Part shown: in pieces, positions 1-9,773 of the stretch
Position numbering within the stretch: position 1 is the first letter of the stretch
Layout of the letters: each line of letters begins with the position of its first letter
NCBI GenBank assembly: GCA_041200185.1
Contig: CP165730.1
Coordinates: forward strand, 868,001 to 932,000
Length of the DNA stretch: 64,000 nucleotides
Source of the DNA: G041200185 sp041200185
GTDB taxonomy: Bacteria > Pseudomonadota > Alphaproteobacteria > BNTO01
Direction of reading: 5' to 3'
Position numbers and translations under genes: made by a program
The notes under the pieces: generated by a model
What the model was told of the DNA's origin: nothing
Databases searched by the model: none
Seen by the model: the letters and a program-made list of their open reading frames with translations, nothing else

Positions 1-1383
1 GTTCTGGTCTATAAACTCGATCGATTGACGCGATCACTGAATGACTTCGTAGGTGTTATCGGAAATCATTTTAAGAAACATGATGTGAAGTTCATTTCTG
101 TGACCGAACATTTTGATACAAGTACACCGCAAGGAGCCCTCTTTTTAAATTTGATGCTCATGTTTGCTCAGTTCGAAAGGGAACAAACCAGCATCCGCGT
201 CAAAGACAAGATTCGGAACTCGCGACAACAAGGCATTTGGACAGGCGACAATATCCCTTTCGGCTACATGAGCGTCGACCGGAAACTCGTGATCAACCCC
301 GAGGAAGCGACGTGGGTAACGTGGATTTATGAGGAGTATCTGAAGACAGGAGCGGCTCGTCACATAGCCACTCGCCTTCGAGAAGAATTTCCGGACCGGC
401 AGGAAGATTTTTATTATGAAAAGATTCGGAAAATTCTTCAAAACCCGATTTATAAAGGTTATATGAGATGCAATGGCCAACTTTATAAAGGTCGCCATGA
501 GGCCATGATTAGCGAAGAACTTTGGCAGAGGGCTCAAGAGCGCATTCCCCAACGCTCTGTTTCTCAGAAAAATCCTTCAAATGCCTTGCTTCAAGGTCTA
601 TGTTTTTGCGGGGATTGCGGGAGCTCTCTCATCCCCCTGCATGTCAAAAAAGAAGGTCTTCGGTATCGCTATTACGTTTGTCGGAATCGGCATCAGGGGA
701 TTCCGTGTACGAGTCAAATGAAGTATATCAATGAAGATGCTTTGAATAACCTCATTCTCCGCGAGGTGAAAGCCGTTCTGTTGCAAGCGAACAGATTGGC
801 TGGACTCACAGAACATATCGTGAAGCTGCCACAAGCGTCACAAGTTCTGGAGGCGTTGAAGAACACCGGCGAAACGCTCGACCGTTTGGACCAGCCCACA
901 CGTCGTCAGGTGGTGCGCAGCTTTTTGAAAAAAGTTGTCGTAAGTGACCATGACATGATCTTAACCTTCACAACGTGCCATCTTCAACGACTGTTGGGAG
1001 AGCTCTGGGATTCCTCGGCAGAGCTGGAAGAGACAAGAACCCTCAACACCAAGCTACTGGTTCACGGAGACAAGACTCAGGAGTTTATTGTGGATGGTGA
1101 TTCTTTGACTGACCCTCATGTGGTGGAAGTGTTCGAGAAAGCGCACGAATGGAAAGAGGCTCTCGACAAGGGAGAGGTCGAATCCTACGAGGAATTATCG
1201 AAAACGACCGGGTTTTGTACGCAGACGATTCGCCGTTATTTGAGGTTGACGAAACTTGTTCCCGAGGTCAAACAGGCGATACGAGACAAAACGCTCAACG
1301 CAAAATTTCGAGTGCAGGACTTTACGTTAAAGAAGATTCCGAAAGAGAGGAAGGCCCAGATGAGGCACTTTCATCTTTTGTAA
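1..1383 (+). CDS. Large serine recombinase (resolvase/invertase family), 5' end outside window
   Basis: The frame is open from base 1 and reads VLVYKLDRLTRS, a typical stretch of the serine-recombinase catalytic domain, so the catalytic-serine region lies upstream of the window; 460 residues are visible. After the end of the resolvase domain (LMFAQFEREQTSIRVKDKI) comes a Recombinase domain (roughly residues 70-170) and a zinc beta-ribbon with CFCGDCG and a second Cys pair near CRNRHQGIPC. The last 90 residues contain an HTH-like segment (TGFCTQTIRRYLRLTKLVPE) resembling ParB-type helices. The family cuts and rejoins DNA at att sites of phages and integrative elements, or excises cassettes. 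The long coiled coil between ribbon and C-terminus seems short. A rho-independent terminator follows at once. The family is certain; the specific role is not. Confidence 0.9.
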   Translation, partial: VLVYKLDRLTRSLNDFVGVIGNHFKKHDVKFISVTEHFDTSTPQGALFLNLMLMFAQFEREQTSIRVKDKIRNSRQQGIWTGDNIPFGYMSVDRKLVINPEEATWVTWIYEEYLKTGAARHIATRLREEFPDRQEDFYYEKIRKILQNPIYKGYMRCNGQLYKGRHEAMISEELWQRAQERIPQRSVSQKNPSNALLQGLCFCGDCGSSLIPLHVKKEGLRYRYYVCRNRHQGIPCTSQMKYINEDALNNLILREVKAVLLQANRLAGLTEHIVKLPQASQVLEALKNTGETLDRLDQPTRRQVVRSFLKKVVVSDHDMILTFTTCHLQRLLGELWDSSAELEETRTLNTKLLVHGDKTQEFIVDGDSLTDPHVVEVFEKAHEWKEALDKGEVESYEELSKTTGFCTQTIRRYLRLTKLVPEVKQAIRDKTLNAKFRVQDFTLKKIPKERKAQMRHFHLL

Positions 1384-1409
1384 AAGGCAGCAACGAACGA
1401 AAGACTCGA

Positions 1410-1434
1410 GGCCGTGACAGGACGGCCTTTTTTT
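1410..1434 (+). terminator. Rho-independent terminator of the recombinase gene
   Basis: A perfect 6-bp stem GGCCGT/ACGGCC with a 6-nt loop is followed directly by seven T residues, 27 bases after the recombinase stop codon. Confidence 0.85.
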
Positions 1435-1768
1435 AATCAAGAATAAAGAAAGTCAGGGTAAGGCTATCAGAATTTTGTGGAGATTGTGCTTCATAAAGTA
1501 TAGAAAACGTACCGTAGTGAGGGTTCTCATTTTTTTAAGTGGTTAAAAAAACCGATATCATGGAGTGAGAAATTTACTGTCACATCGTCGAAAGAGAGGC
1601 GAAAAAGCCCGGTTTTATGGGGTTTTTGACAATAACAATGTCGGACACCTACATCGGTTTTTTCGTGATGGCTCGGGACAAGATCTGAAATTTTGTATCG
1701 CGAAGGCGGAGAAAAGAGGGGCGAAAAAGGATCCGTGAGAGAAGGTCAAAACCCGCCAAACCCCCTAT
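1435..1768. other. Intergenic stretch, no gene seen
   Basis: No convincing reading frame, tRNA or repeat is visible in these 334 bases. The stretch lies between the recombinase terminator and the end of a convergent unknown gene and could hold an attachment site, but no repeat pair was found by eye. Confidence 0.4.
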
Positions 1769-2374
1769 TTATTGGACCTTTGAGAGGGGTTTGCGGCTGT
1801 TAAGATTTAGTTCAAATTGAAGACAGTTTTCCAAGCAAAAATCCTCTTGAAGGCACGCTTCTTCGTGATCCTCGAACGATGATTGGTCGAAAGTCAGGTC
1901 TTCTCTGCCCTGGGGATCATCAACGGGACCCTCCATGCGGTCCGGTAAGAACGGCGTTAAACCTTCGTTTGGAGGACTCTCATGCGGGGAATCCGAGGTT
2001 GGATCTGCAAGCGATTCCGTGGCTTGGGGGCAGGGTAAGCCGGGTGCTTCGGTTGTCGCAACAGGCGGAGGGGAGGCTGAAATATGTGGTGATAAAAGTG
2101 GTTTCTCTTGAGGGAAATATTTCGCTTGAAAGGCCTCCATTTCCTCCGGGGAGTTAATCCAAATGACGCCGTTTCCGGTAAACATTCGGACTCTCTTGAA
2201 TCCCGTCGGTGAGGACGCCGCTGGGGCGTTGGAGGCGCGTTGAGACGATAAAATCCTTTCCCTCTCCTTCCACAAAGCTTCGAATTCGGATTCGGGCCGG
2301 GAAAGGAGGTGAAAAGTTGGCGACGACAGCCTCCTTGAGGACGCGTCGTTGGAAATGGAAAAGCAGCTAAACAT
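1769..2374 (-). CDS. Unknown 201-residue Pro/Ser-rich protein
   Basis: I do not recognise this protein. The ATG is preceded by a good ribosome-binding site (CCAAGGAGCACCC just upstream on the minus strand), which supports real translation. Residues 1-90 are mixed polar/aromatic and include WKERERILSSQRAS and GNGVIWINSPEEMEAFQAKY, a possible small folded domain. Residues 90-150 are rich in Pro, Ser and Thr and look disordered, and the end is acidic and Cys-containing (CLQEDFCLENC). There is no signal peptide or membrane segment. It converges on the serine recombinase and may be cargo of the same mobile element. An effector is possible but nothing in the sequence shows it. Confidence 0.55.
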   Translation of the reverse strand: MFSCFSISNDASSRRLSSPTFHLLSRPESEFEALWKERERILSSQRASNAPAASSPTGFKRVRMFTGNGVIWINSPEEMEAFQAKYFPQEKPLLSPHISASPPPVATTEAPGLPCPQATESLADPTSDSPHESPPNEGLTPFLPDRMEGPVDDPQGREDLTFDQSSFEDHEEACLQEDFCLENCLQFELNLNSRKPLSKVQ

Positions 2375-2765
2375 AGGGTGCTCCTTGGGTTAAACCTTTG
2401 CTCTAAGATCAGGATAAATCAGTTTCGAGGAAAAAATCCGCTTGGCCGATAGCCCATGTCTAGAATGGGCAAAAAACGAATTGTCAAGATAAATACAACT
2501 AAGTTGAGAGATGGTATGAAAATGGGTTGGTGGAACGATGTGTCATGGCGCTTTTAGAGAGGAAAGGCTTTTAGGCGGCTAATATCTCATTCCTCCTTAA
2601 CCTTTTGTTTAGTTTTCCTCCGTAGGATGGGGGTGGGGATAGGTGAGGTTCTCTGAAACGGAGGACAGGATCGACCTACCTTGCGCATGCCTGGATATGC
2701 GATCCGATACTACTCTGCATAGGAAACTCTTCCCTTTTGACTTCTTAAGATTAAGGGGGAGAGAA
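2375..2765. other. Intergenic stretch, no gene seen
   Basis: It contains the promoter side of the unknown 201-residue gene and the downstream side of tsaC. A short hairpin (GCCCAT..ATGGGC near 2449-2468) is followed by A rather than T on the plus strand, so it is not a convincing terminator. Nothing else is seen. Confidence 0.35.
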
Positions 2766-3413
2766 TTACACTCTCGGTACGTATCCTAAAATACTTGCGA
2801 TTTCGTCGAGGTTTGTGCCGCCGAGGCGCAGGACCTTTATCCTCTCTTGCGTTGTATCGAGGATGGTTGACGCTATTCCCACTTGGCAGGGGCCACCCTC
2901 CAAAATGAGTGGGACTTTATCCCCTAGCGACTGTCTTACACCGTCTGCCGTTGTTGCACTTGGAGCGGATGACAGGTTAGCGCTTGGGGCGGCCAAGGGA
3001 TTTGGATAGGCCTGTAGAAGCGCTGTTGTCATGGGATGATCAGGCACGCGCAAGCCTACGGTGGGTCCACCTGCACTTGCAAGCTGCGAAATAGGAGAGT
3101 TGGGCGGCAGTGGTACGACAAGGGTCAAAGGACGATGCTGAGGTGTTCCTGGTTGCCAAAAAGCCTGAGCAAGGGTCTCGGCTTGGGGTGAGAAAATACC
3201 CCACAATTTCGCCGCAACGGTATTTGCCACTAAAAGGCTTAGAGGTTTTGTTGTTGGACGGTTTTTAATGGCATAAAGGTAGGTCACACCCTTGTCAGAC
3301 GTAGCATCGGCTGCAAGGCCATAAACTGACTCCGTAGGGATCCCTACCACCCCCCCCTTGGAAAGGATTGTTAACGCTTTTTGCAGTTGTGGATTTTGAA
3401 TTTGCAAATTCAT
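2766..3413 (-). CDS. tsaC: Threonylcarbamoyl-AMP synthase (Sua5/YciO/YrdC family)
   Basis: This enzyme makes L-threonylcarbamoyladenylate from threonine, bicarbonate and ATP, the first step of t6A modification at position 37 of ANN-decoding tRNAs. The protein is 215 residues, the short TsaC length rather than the ~350-residue Sua5 form. Family motifs are clear: PTESVYGLAADA (residues 26-37), KNRPTTKPLSLLV with the Lys/Arg nucleotide-binding residues, PSANLSSAPSATTA, and LEGGPCQVGIASTILD. The start is an ATG with an AGGGAGGAA ribosome-binding site. It lies 125 bases downstream of pnp on the same strand and may be read through from it. The family is certain; whether it is called tsaC or ywlC is a naming matter. 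Confidence 0.93.
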   Translation of the reverse strand: MNLQIQNPQLQKALTILSKGGVVGIPTESVYGLAADATSDKGVTYLYAIKNRPTTKPLSLLVANTVAAKLWGIFSPQAETLAQAFWQPGTPQHRPLTLVVPLPPNSPISQLASAGGPTVGLRVPDHPMTTALLQAYPNPLAAPSANLSSAPSATTADGVRQSLGDKVPLILEGGPCQVGIASTILDTTQERIKVLRLGGTNLDEIASILGYVPRV

Positions 3414-3538
3414 GGATTTCTTCCTCCCTAATTAACGAACCCATCAAGCGAGCCCCCAGCAAGGCGCAGCAGCCATTTCTTCTTAACTGCTACTTCCTTG
3501 CCGTGAGAGGGCCCTTTTTGACATCAAAACTTTTTTCT

Positions 3539-5767
3539 TTAGCTTTCTTTGCGACTGGAAGGACGCGAGGCACGTGGTTTTGTTTTCTTCTCTCCTTTTC
3601 CGTCCCGCGAAGGTTTGGAGTCTGGCCGACCGGCTGTGTGCTCGTAGGACGAACTCGGGTTCTTGGGGTTTTCTACGGCCTTCATACTAAGGCGCGGTTT
3701 GCGTGTTCTGGCATCAAAGCCCAGGAGAACGACCTGGACAGTATCCCCTTCTCTGACGTAGTCTTCGATATTTTCAACCCGTTTGGTACTGATCTCACTC
3801 ACGTGGACGAGTCCCTCACGATTTCCGAAATAGCGAACGAAGACGCCGAAATCCGTCACTTTAACAACGGGACCTGTGTACACCTGCCCAATTTCAGGCT
3901 CACCAACGATTGCGTTGATTTGAGCAAGAGCTTTTTCCAACACTTCCTGATTCTGGCCAAACACGGCGACGGATCCGTCATCTTCGATATCGATCTTGGC
4001 TCCTGTTGTGTCGCAGATTTCACGTATGACCTTTCCACCCGGGCCGATCAAATCGCGGATCTTGTCTCTATCGATCCTCACACTCGTGATTTGAGGAGCA
4101 TAGGAACTGAGTTCCTGACGCGGTTCTGCAAGAGCCTCTGCCATTTTCTTTGCGATATGTTGACGCCCTCGGTGAGCTTGTTCCAAAGCTTGCTCCATGA
4201 TTTCAAAAGTGATGCTCGTGATTTTGATATCCATCTGAAGCGCTGTCACGCCATCCTCGGTACCGGCTACCTTGAAATCCATGTCGCCCAGATGATCTTC
4301 ATCTCCCATGATATCTGTCAACACAGCGAATTTATCACCTTCTTTCACGAGTCCCATAGCAATCCCTGCAACAGGTTTTGGTAAAGGAACCCCCGCATCC
4401 ATCAAGGCCAGGGAGGAACCGCATACCGTTGCCATAGACGACGACCCATTCGACTCCGTAATCTCCGACACGATTCGGATCGTATACGGAAATTTGGAAG
4501 CTGAAGGAATAAGGGGATGCAGAGCTCTCCAAGCCAAACGACCGTGGCCAATTTCACGCCGACCTGGAGCCCCCAACCGCCCCGTTTCGCCAACAGCAAA
4601 GGGAGGAAAGTTGTAGTGCACTAAAAACCGTTCTTTGTAGTCACCGACGAGGCCGTCAACGAGCTGCTCATCTTCACCCGAGCCGAGGGTTGCTACCACC
4701 AAAGCCTGAGTTTCGCCACGTGTAAACAGAGCACTCCCATGGGCGCGTGGCAAAAAGGCTACTTCGCACGAAAGCGGGCGAACCTCGTCGAGAGCTCGAC
4801 CATCAATCCTCTGAGATTTCTCGAGGATATCTGTCCTGAGAAGTTCATGTTCCAATTCGCTAAAAATTCTCTTGGCCCATGATATCGTCTTGGAAGTTGC
4901 CTCGGCCCCGAGTTCGGCTTCCACCTTATCCCAACACTCGGCGACAGCGTCTCTTCGCTCTAGCTTCGGGCGAATGGCGTAGGCTTTGCGCAGATCTTTC
5001 TCAATTGACTTTCGAATGGACGACTTCAACTCAGAAAAAGCTTTCGGCAACTCGGGGATTTTCCACTGAGGCTTCCCTGCTTTTTTGCACAGAGACTCAA
5101 TAGCCTCGAGGACTGGCGCAAAATGACTATGTCCGAATTTAACGGCCTCCAGCATGATTTTTTCGCTTAATTGCTGAGCCTCGGACTCAACCATGAGGAC
5201 ACCATCTTTCGTTCCAGCAACAACGAGGTCAAGCTGGCTTGAGGTTATTTCCTTGCGCAATGGGTTGAGGATAAACTCCCCCTTTTTGTACCCAACTCGG
5301 GCGGCTGCAACAGGTCCCTGGAAAGGTAAGCCCGACAAGGCGAGAGCTGCTGATGCGCCAATAATCGACGGGATATCAGGGTTGTTCTCTTGATCATGCG
5401 CAAGTACTGTACAAACGACTTGGACTTCATTAAAAAACCCATCCGGAAACAGCGGACGAAGAGGACGGTCAATCAGCCTCGAAATGAGCGTTTCGCCTTC
5501 CGTTGGTTTTCCTTCACGCTTAAAAAAACCTCCAGGAATCTTCCCAGCGGCGTACATTCTTTCTTGGTAGTGCACCGTAAGAGGAAAAAAGTCAGCTGCT
5601 TCTGCTGCTTTTTTGGCACCAACAACTGTGCACAAAACTTTCGTTTCTCCATAAGTCACCACAACGGCACCATCGGCTTGACGAGCAATGTGCCCCGTTT
5701 CGAGGATAAGTTTTCTTCCTCCGAAATCAACTTCTTCTTGTTCAATTTGAAATTTTACTTCTGACAT
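3539..5767 (-). CDS. pnp: Polyribonucleotide nucleotidyltransferase (PNPase)
   Basis: PNPase degrades RNA 3'-to-5' by phosphorolysis and works in the cytoplasm, often in the degradosome. The 742-residue product has the full architecture: two RNase PH-like domains around an alpha-helical linker, a KH domain (IRDLIGPGGKVIREICDTTG) and an S1 domain (GQVYTGPVVKVTDFGVFV), followed by a basic Ser/Lys/Arg tail. The catalytic second RNase PH core (SEITESNGSSSMATVCG, DIMGDEDHLGDMDFKVAG) is intact. I chose the ATG at 5767 (MSEVKFQIEQEE) because an AAAAAGGAAAACG ribosome-binding site precedes it. The frame stays open 43 codons further up to 5896, but that part does not resemble PNPase. rpsO, the usual neighbour, is not adjacent. 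Confidence 0.97.
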   Translation of the reverse strand: MSEVKFQIEQEEVDFGGRKLILETGHIARQADGAVVVTYGETKVLCTVVGAKKAAEAADFFPLTVHYQERMYAAGKIPGGFFKREGKPTEGETLISRLIDRPLRPLFPDGFFNEVQVVCTVLAHDQENNPDIPSIIGASAALALSGLPFQGPVAAARVGYKKGEFILNPLRKEITSSQLDLVVAGTKDGVLMVESEAQQLSEKIMLEAVKFGHSHFAPVLEAIESLCKKAGKPQWKIPELPKAFSELKSSIRKSIEKDLRKAYAIRPKLERRDAVAECWDKVEAELGAEATSKTISWAKRIFSELEHELLRTDILEKSQRIDGRALDEVRPLSCEVAFLPRAHGSALFTRGETQALVVATLGSGEDEQLVDGLVGDYKERFLVHYNFPPFAVGETGRLGAPGRREIGHGRLAWRALHPLIPSASKFPYTIRIVSEITESNGSSSMATVCGSSLALMDAGVPLPKPVAGIAMGLVKEGDKFAVLTDIMGDEDHLGDMDFKVAGTEDGVTALQMDIKITSITFEIMEQALEQAHRGRQHIAKKMAEALAEPRQELSSYAPQITSVRIDRDKIRDLIGPGGKVIREICDTTGAKIDIEDDGSVAVFGQNQEVLEKALAQINAIVGEPEIGQVYTGPVVKVTDFGVFVRYFGNREGLVHVSEISTKRVENIEDYVREGDTVQVVLLGFDARTRKPRLSMKAVENPKNPSSSYEHTAGRPDSKPSRDGKGEKKTKPRASRPSSRKES

Positions 5768-6024
5768 TCGTTTTCCTTTTTCAATAAATTCACGGGGTTC
5801 TTCAATGACCCCAACATCCTTCCACATTTTACCAAGGGGAGTGTAGTCGATGTTGACCACACGGCGCAAGGCCCTAAGGGTACTCCTGCTAGCCAAGGCG
5901 TCATACTCAGGATTTTTTTACAAATTAAGCCCCGCCCTGGTTTTTTACTGTTGCTCGTAGCAGCCAATCCATGCTGTCTCCTAGCAACTCTTTGTCTTTA
6001 CGAACGCTTTGTTTCACTTTTACA

Positions 6025-6582
6025 TCATGTGCGATATCGATAGTCGCCGTCTCGTATCCGGTGCCTCTTACCAACCTTTCGTCGATGAAGGAGAAATCCT
6101 GTGGGCGGTCTCCTGGCGTAGCTACTGCAAATTTGGCCTGCCTTATCGAAAATAGTCGGTGTAGCTACGACAAATAATTCTCCACTCAATAAATATTTAT
6201 TTAACGAATCGGTTGATTTAAATGGATGTTTTTCGAAGTCCTTGCATTTTTTGTTGATTTTACTCAAAAGTTCTCTTGGTGGGATGTAATAGCCTTCTGC
6301 CATCTGAAGATCATCCCGTTCGTTTGTGTACTGAGCGACGGGCCTTCCGTTTACAATGCGTTTTTCCACCTCCTTCCAACGAAAGCTATGTTGAATACTT
6401 TTCTTAAGTCCTCGTCTTTCTTCTTGCAGCTTTGGCGGACGACGATTACTTTTTTCGCGACCGTTGACGGATTTCTTCGTAGGAATGGTCCCGCTTACCG
6501 TCAAAGTTAACTCATAACAAGGCGTTGTCCCTCGTAAAGCTACGCGGATGAGTTTTTGTTTTCTATTTAAAATTTGATTCAT
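6025..6582 (-). CDS. Unknown 185-residue basic protein
   Basis: No family is recognised. The ATG has a strong ribosome-binding site (AAAAAGGAGATGAAAA immediately upstream), so translation is likely. The product is very basic and has no signal peptide or membrane segment. The central part (KEVEKRIVNGRPVAQYTNERDD, MAEGYYIPPRELLSKINKKCKDFE) looks like a folded helical domain. The last 40 residues (RRPPTGFLLHRRKVGKRHRIRDGDYRYRT) have an odd composition and may be the result of a late frameshift. The upstream 260 bases are clearly more AT-rich than the neighbours, which may mean acquisition by transfer or just a promoter region. Confidence 0.5.
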   Translation of the reverse strand: MNQILNRKQKLIRVALRGTTPCYELTLTVSGTIPTKKSVNGREKSNRRPPKLQEERRGLKKSIQHSFRWKEVEKRIVNGRPVAQYTNERDDLQMAEGYYIPPRELLSKINKKCKDFEKHPFKSTDSLNKYLLSGELFVVATPTIFDKAGQICSSYARRPPTGFLLHRRKVGKRHRIRDGDYRYRT

Positions 6583-6843
6583 TTTTCATCTCCTTTTTCA
6601 TTTTTACCTCATACATTTTGTTGTTTTAATGATTATGATTTTGTTGTTTTTGTTAAAGTTATCTGACGCAACGTTAATTTGTTTTTTTTATAGACAGTAT
6701 TGTAGCGCCGCGGATTTGATATAATACAAGTGTTATTTTAATTATTACTCTCATATTTTTTTTAATTGTTGCATTGACTCACGAATTGCGGTCCCCCAGT
6801 AGGTAGGCTGCCTCGTCAAGAATTTGGGGCCCTTGGCTCTGTG

Positions 6844-7719
6844 CTAGCCGAACACGAGCTTTGTGCCTGATGTTATTTCGATAAGACGGAAACCAGCTGA
6901 GGCCAGAGCCAGTTTGGCAGCAAGGTCAGTACAGTGGCACGGTCCCAATTCCTCGACTCCTTCGGCTTTTAATCCCAAAAGAGTCTTTTCAAGGACAGTT
7001 TCATTTTCTTGGATAAGATGCAATCCGCCAATCACGCTTTTGACACGAGACACATTCCACTTTTGGAAAGCGACTTCTTTGGCGTGGTGGACGATGTTAC
7101 AGATACCTGAGTGCGAACACCCCGTGATGATGACGAAGCCGTCAGGAACGAGAGCCATGAGGGCTGAGTCGTCGGGAACAAAATCCTCTGACACAACGGC
7201 CTCTGGTGACGCAACACTCTCAGGATTTTCGGCAGCTTCTTCACCATCAGTAGGATGAAAGACCATTCGACCAAAAGAGTGCTTTCCTTCAAAGTCATTC
7301 ACGCGAGGAATACCAGCTAGAAATACCAGGCTAGGAGTCAGATCATAGGCGCCTGACTCTAAGGCAGTCACTTCGTATTTTTTAGGAATATCTGGAGAAG
7401 CGAGTTTGTTTTCTTCATCTATACGAGGATAAAAAGCGTATTTTTGAGCGATGACTTTCCTTTTCCCGCGTGAGAAAGGGGGTAAGCTCTTTAAGCCTCC
7501 TACGTGGTCGTAGTGATAGTGTGAGAAGACGACTGTATCAATTTCCCGCAGGTCGATCCCACATTTGGCTGCGTTGTGAACACAGAGGTCCGTAGCGCCG
7601 GTATCCCACAAAAAACTGCGGTTGTCTGACGTTAGCAGCATCGAAAGCCCGTGCTCACCCAGCAGTGGACTTATGGGCATAACGCTATTTTCGACTAAGA
7701 CTGTTAACTCTAACATCAT
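6844..7719 (-). CDS. MBL-fold metallo-hydrolase, dihydropterin/RFA-P synthase-like
   Basis: A metallo-beta-lactamase fold protein of 291 residues. The metal-binding motif SHYHYDHVGG is present near residue 66, and the second family signature TGCSHSGICNIVHHA around residues 200-214 is the one typical of the subfamily annotated as 7,8-dihydropterin-6-yl-methyl-4-(beta-D-ribofuranosyl)aminobenzene-5'-phosphate synthase. In bacteria these homologues have no confirmed substrate, so only a hydrolase role is safe. The C-terminal HCTD motif (GPCHCTDLAAKLALA) completes the expected metal ligands. It stands alone on the minus strand, divergent from aspS across about 250 bases. Confidence 0.85.
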   Translation of the reverse strand: MMLELTVLVENSVMPISPLLGEHGLSMLLTSDNRSFLWDTGATDLCVHNAAKCGIDLREIDTVVFSHYHYDHVGGLKSLPPFSRGKRKVIAQKYAFYPRIDEENKLASPDIPKKYEVTALESGAYDLTPSLVFLAGIPRVNDFEGKHSFGRMVFHPTDGEEAAENPESVASPEAVVSEDFVPDDSALMALVPDGFVIITGCSHSGICNIVHHAKEVAFQKWNVSRVKSVIGGLHLIQENETVLEKTLLGLKAEGVEELGPCHCTDLAAKLALASAGFRLIEITSGTKLVFG

Positions 7720-7976
7720 GACCTCTAAGAAGATTTATAAGGATAAATAGTATGAATATCGAATTGGTTCTCTAGGTACCCTTAGATAACTGAACCCCTG
7801 AGAAACTGCATTCGGAAAGCCGCCCCCAAAGCTAACCGCGTGCCTCTAAGTCATTATAACATCCGCAAACGACCAAGAGCAACATATGACGTTCCTTTAG
7901 GCTCCCTTCCGCAACTTTTTTCACCTGGCTTTTTTTGATAGAGTCGAACGTGTTCCTGTTTTTTTCTGTGGTTCTT

Positions 7977-9773
7977 ATGTCCGCTTCTTCAACTTACTAC
8001 CGTACGCATCACTGTTCGGAACTCAACGCTCAATACAAAGGGCAGGAGGTTACTCTTTCCGGATGGATCCACAGAAAAAGGGACCACGGTCAGTTGATTT
8101 TTGTTGATCTGCGAGATCATTTCGGTCTGACACAGTGCGTTTTTGAGCCGGGTAGCAAGGCCTTTGCTGTTGTCGAAAAGTTGAGCAATGAGACGGTCAT
8201 TCAGGTTCAGGGAACGGTTACGCTGCGGTCTGAAGAAACGAAAAACGATCATCTTGCAACCGGGGATATTGAGGTTGTTGTGAAGGAGATCACCGTTCTA
8301 GGAGAAACAAGCCCTCTTCCTTTTCCTGTTAACCAAGATTTGGACTGCTCGGAAGATTTGCGCCTGACTTATCGTTTTCTTGATTTACGACGTGAAAAGG
8401 TTCACCGAAACATCGTTCTTCGTTCCAAGGTCATCGAATCCTTGCGGAGGAGAATGCTGGAGCAGGGATTCCTCGAAATTCAAACCCCTATTTTAACAGC
8501 GTCGTCACCAGAAGGAGCGCGTGATTACCTCGTGCCGAGTCGTGTTCATCCTGGGAAGTTTTATGCCCTCCCTCAAGCCCCTCAGCAATTTAAACAACTC
8601 TTGATGGTAGCGGGGTTTGATAAATATTTTCAGGTAGCTCCATGCTTCCGAGATGAGGACGCCCGAGCCGACCGCTCTCCAGGAGAGTTTTATCAGCTCG
8701 ACTTTGAAATGGCTTTCGCGTCACAAGAGGATGTCTTTGCTGCTTGCGAACCCGTACTTCACGGTGTCTTTACGGAATTTTCCAACGGGCGTCCCGTTTC
8801 ACCAGCACCATTTCGTCGCCTAACTTACAAGGAATCACTCCTGTCGTACGGCACGGACAAGCCGGACTTACGCAATCCATTGGTCATTGTGGACGTTTCT
8901 GAGGTTTTTGACGGAGGCTCCTTTGCAGCTTTTGCCAGTCTTGTTCAAAAAGGTGGGGTTGTTCGGGCTATTCGCGTTCCGGGAGCTCGGCAGCAGCCGC
9001 GGAGTTTCTTTGACAAACTCGGGAGCTGGGCTCAGGAAAACGGTATGCCGGGGTTGGGGTATATCGTCCTCGAAGAGGGGCAAGCCAAAGGTCCTATTGC
9101 CAAATTCTTGGAGGAGGATCGATTACGCACATTGGTAGCAAAGACGAGTCTTCAAGTTGGGGATGCTGTCTTTTTTGTGGCTGATGCGAAGGAAACACAG
9201 GCAGCGAAATATGCCGGCCTCACACGCACGCACATCGCCAAGACGTTGGAGTTGATTGAAGAAAACCGTTTTGAGTTGTGCTGGATTGTCGATTTCCCTA
9301 TGTACGAGCGAGATGAAACAACGGGGAAGATTGAGTTTAGTCACAACCCCTTCTCGATGCCTCAAGGAGGGTTAGAAGCTCTTCGGACGCAGGATCCTTT
9401 GAGTTTATTGGCTTATCAATATGACATCGTTTGTAATGGTGTTGAGCTGTCGAGCGGAGCCATTCGGAACCACGACCCCGAAACGCTCTACACGGCTTTC
9501 GAGATTGCAGGGTATGACCGCTCGGTCGTTGACGAGAAATTCTCTGGAATGATCAATGCCTTCAAGTTTGGCGCCCCTCCCCACGGCGGATGCGCGCCGG
9601 GAATTGACCGAATGGTGATGTTGTTAGCAGATGAACCGAGCATTCGGGAGATTATTGCTTTTCCATTCAATCAGCAGGCTCAGGACCTCATGATGAAAGC
9701 CCCATCGACGGTAACAGAGCAGCAGCTTCGAGAACTTCACATCCAAATTCGTAAGCCCAGTAAACCGGCGTAA
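7977..9773 (+). CDS. aspS: Aspartyl-tRNA synthetase (bacterial type)
   Basis: It charges tRNA-Asp (and in many alphaproteobacteria also tRNA-Asn) with aspartate in the cytoplasm. Order of parts: N-terminal OB-fold anticodon-binding domain (VTLSGWIHRKRDHGQLIFVDLRDHFG), class II catalytic core with motif 2 (CFRDEDARADRSPGEFYQLD), an inserted GAD domain around residues 290-400, and motif 3 (GAPPHGGCAPGIDRMVMLL). At 598 residues it is of the usual length. I chose the ATG at 7977 (MSASSTYYRTHHC) over a TTG at 7935 because the family begins close to YRTHxCGEL. Neither start has a clear Shine-Dalgarno site. No gatCAB genes are in the window to judge discriminating behaviour. Confidence 0.96.
   Translation: MSASSTYYRTHHCSELNAQYKGQEVTLSGWIHRKRDHGQLIFVDLRDHFGLTQCVFEPGSKAFAVVEKLSNETVIQVQGTVTLRSEETKNDHLATGDIEVVVKEITVLGETSPLPFPVNQDLDCSEDLRLTYRFLDLRREKVHRNIVLRSKVIESLRRRMLEQGFLEIQTPILTASSPEGARDYLVPSRVHPGKFYALPQAPQQFKQLLMVAGFDKYFQVAPCFRDEDARADRSPGEFYQLDFEMAFASQEDVFAACEPVLHGVFTEFSNGRPVSPAPFRRLTYKESLLSYGTDKPDLRNPLVIVDVSEVFDGGSFAAFASLVQKGGVVRAIRVPGARQQPRSFFDKLGSWAQENGMPGLGYIVLEEGQAKGPIAKFLEEDRLRTLVAKTSLQVGDAVFFVADAKETQAAKYAGLTRTHIAKTLELIEENRFELCWIVDFPMYERDETTGKIEFSHNPFSMPQGGLEALRTQDPLSLLAYQYDIVCNGVELSSGAIRNHDPETLYTAFEIAGYDRSVVDEKFSGMINAFKFGAPPHGGCAPGIDRMVMLLADEPSIREIIAFPFNQQAQDLMMKAPSTVTEQQLRELHIQIRKPSKPA

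Noticed and set aside
2449..2474. Hairpin with following A run as a terminator
   Set aside because: The T run would be on the wrong side for either neighbouring gene.
3368..4384. 338-codon frame on the plus strand opposite pnp
   Set aside because: It is a shadow of the clearly coding pnp minus strand and has no domain.
5768..5896. 43-codon in-frame extension upstream of pnp
   Set aside because: It does not resemble PNPase, while ATG 5767 has a proper ribosome-binding site. It is left as leader sequence.
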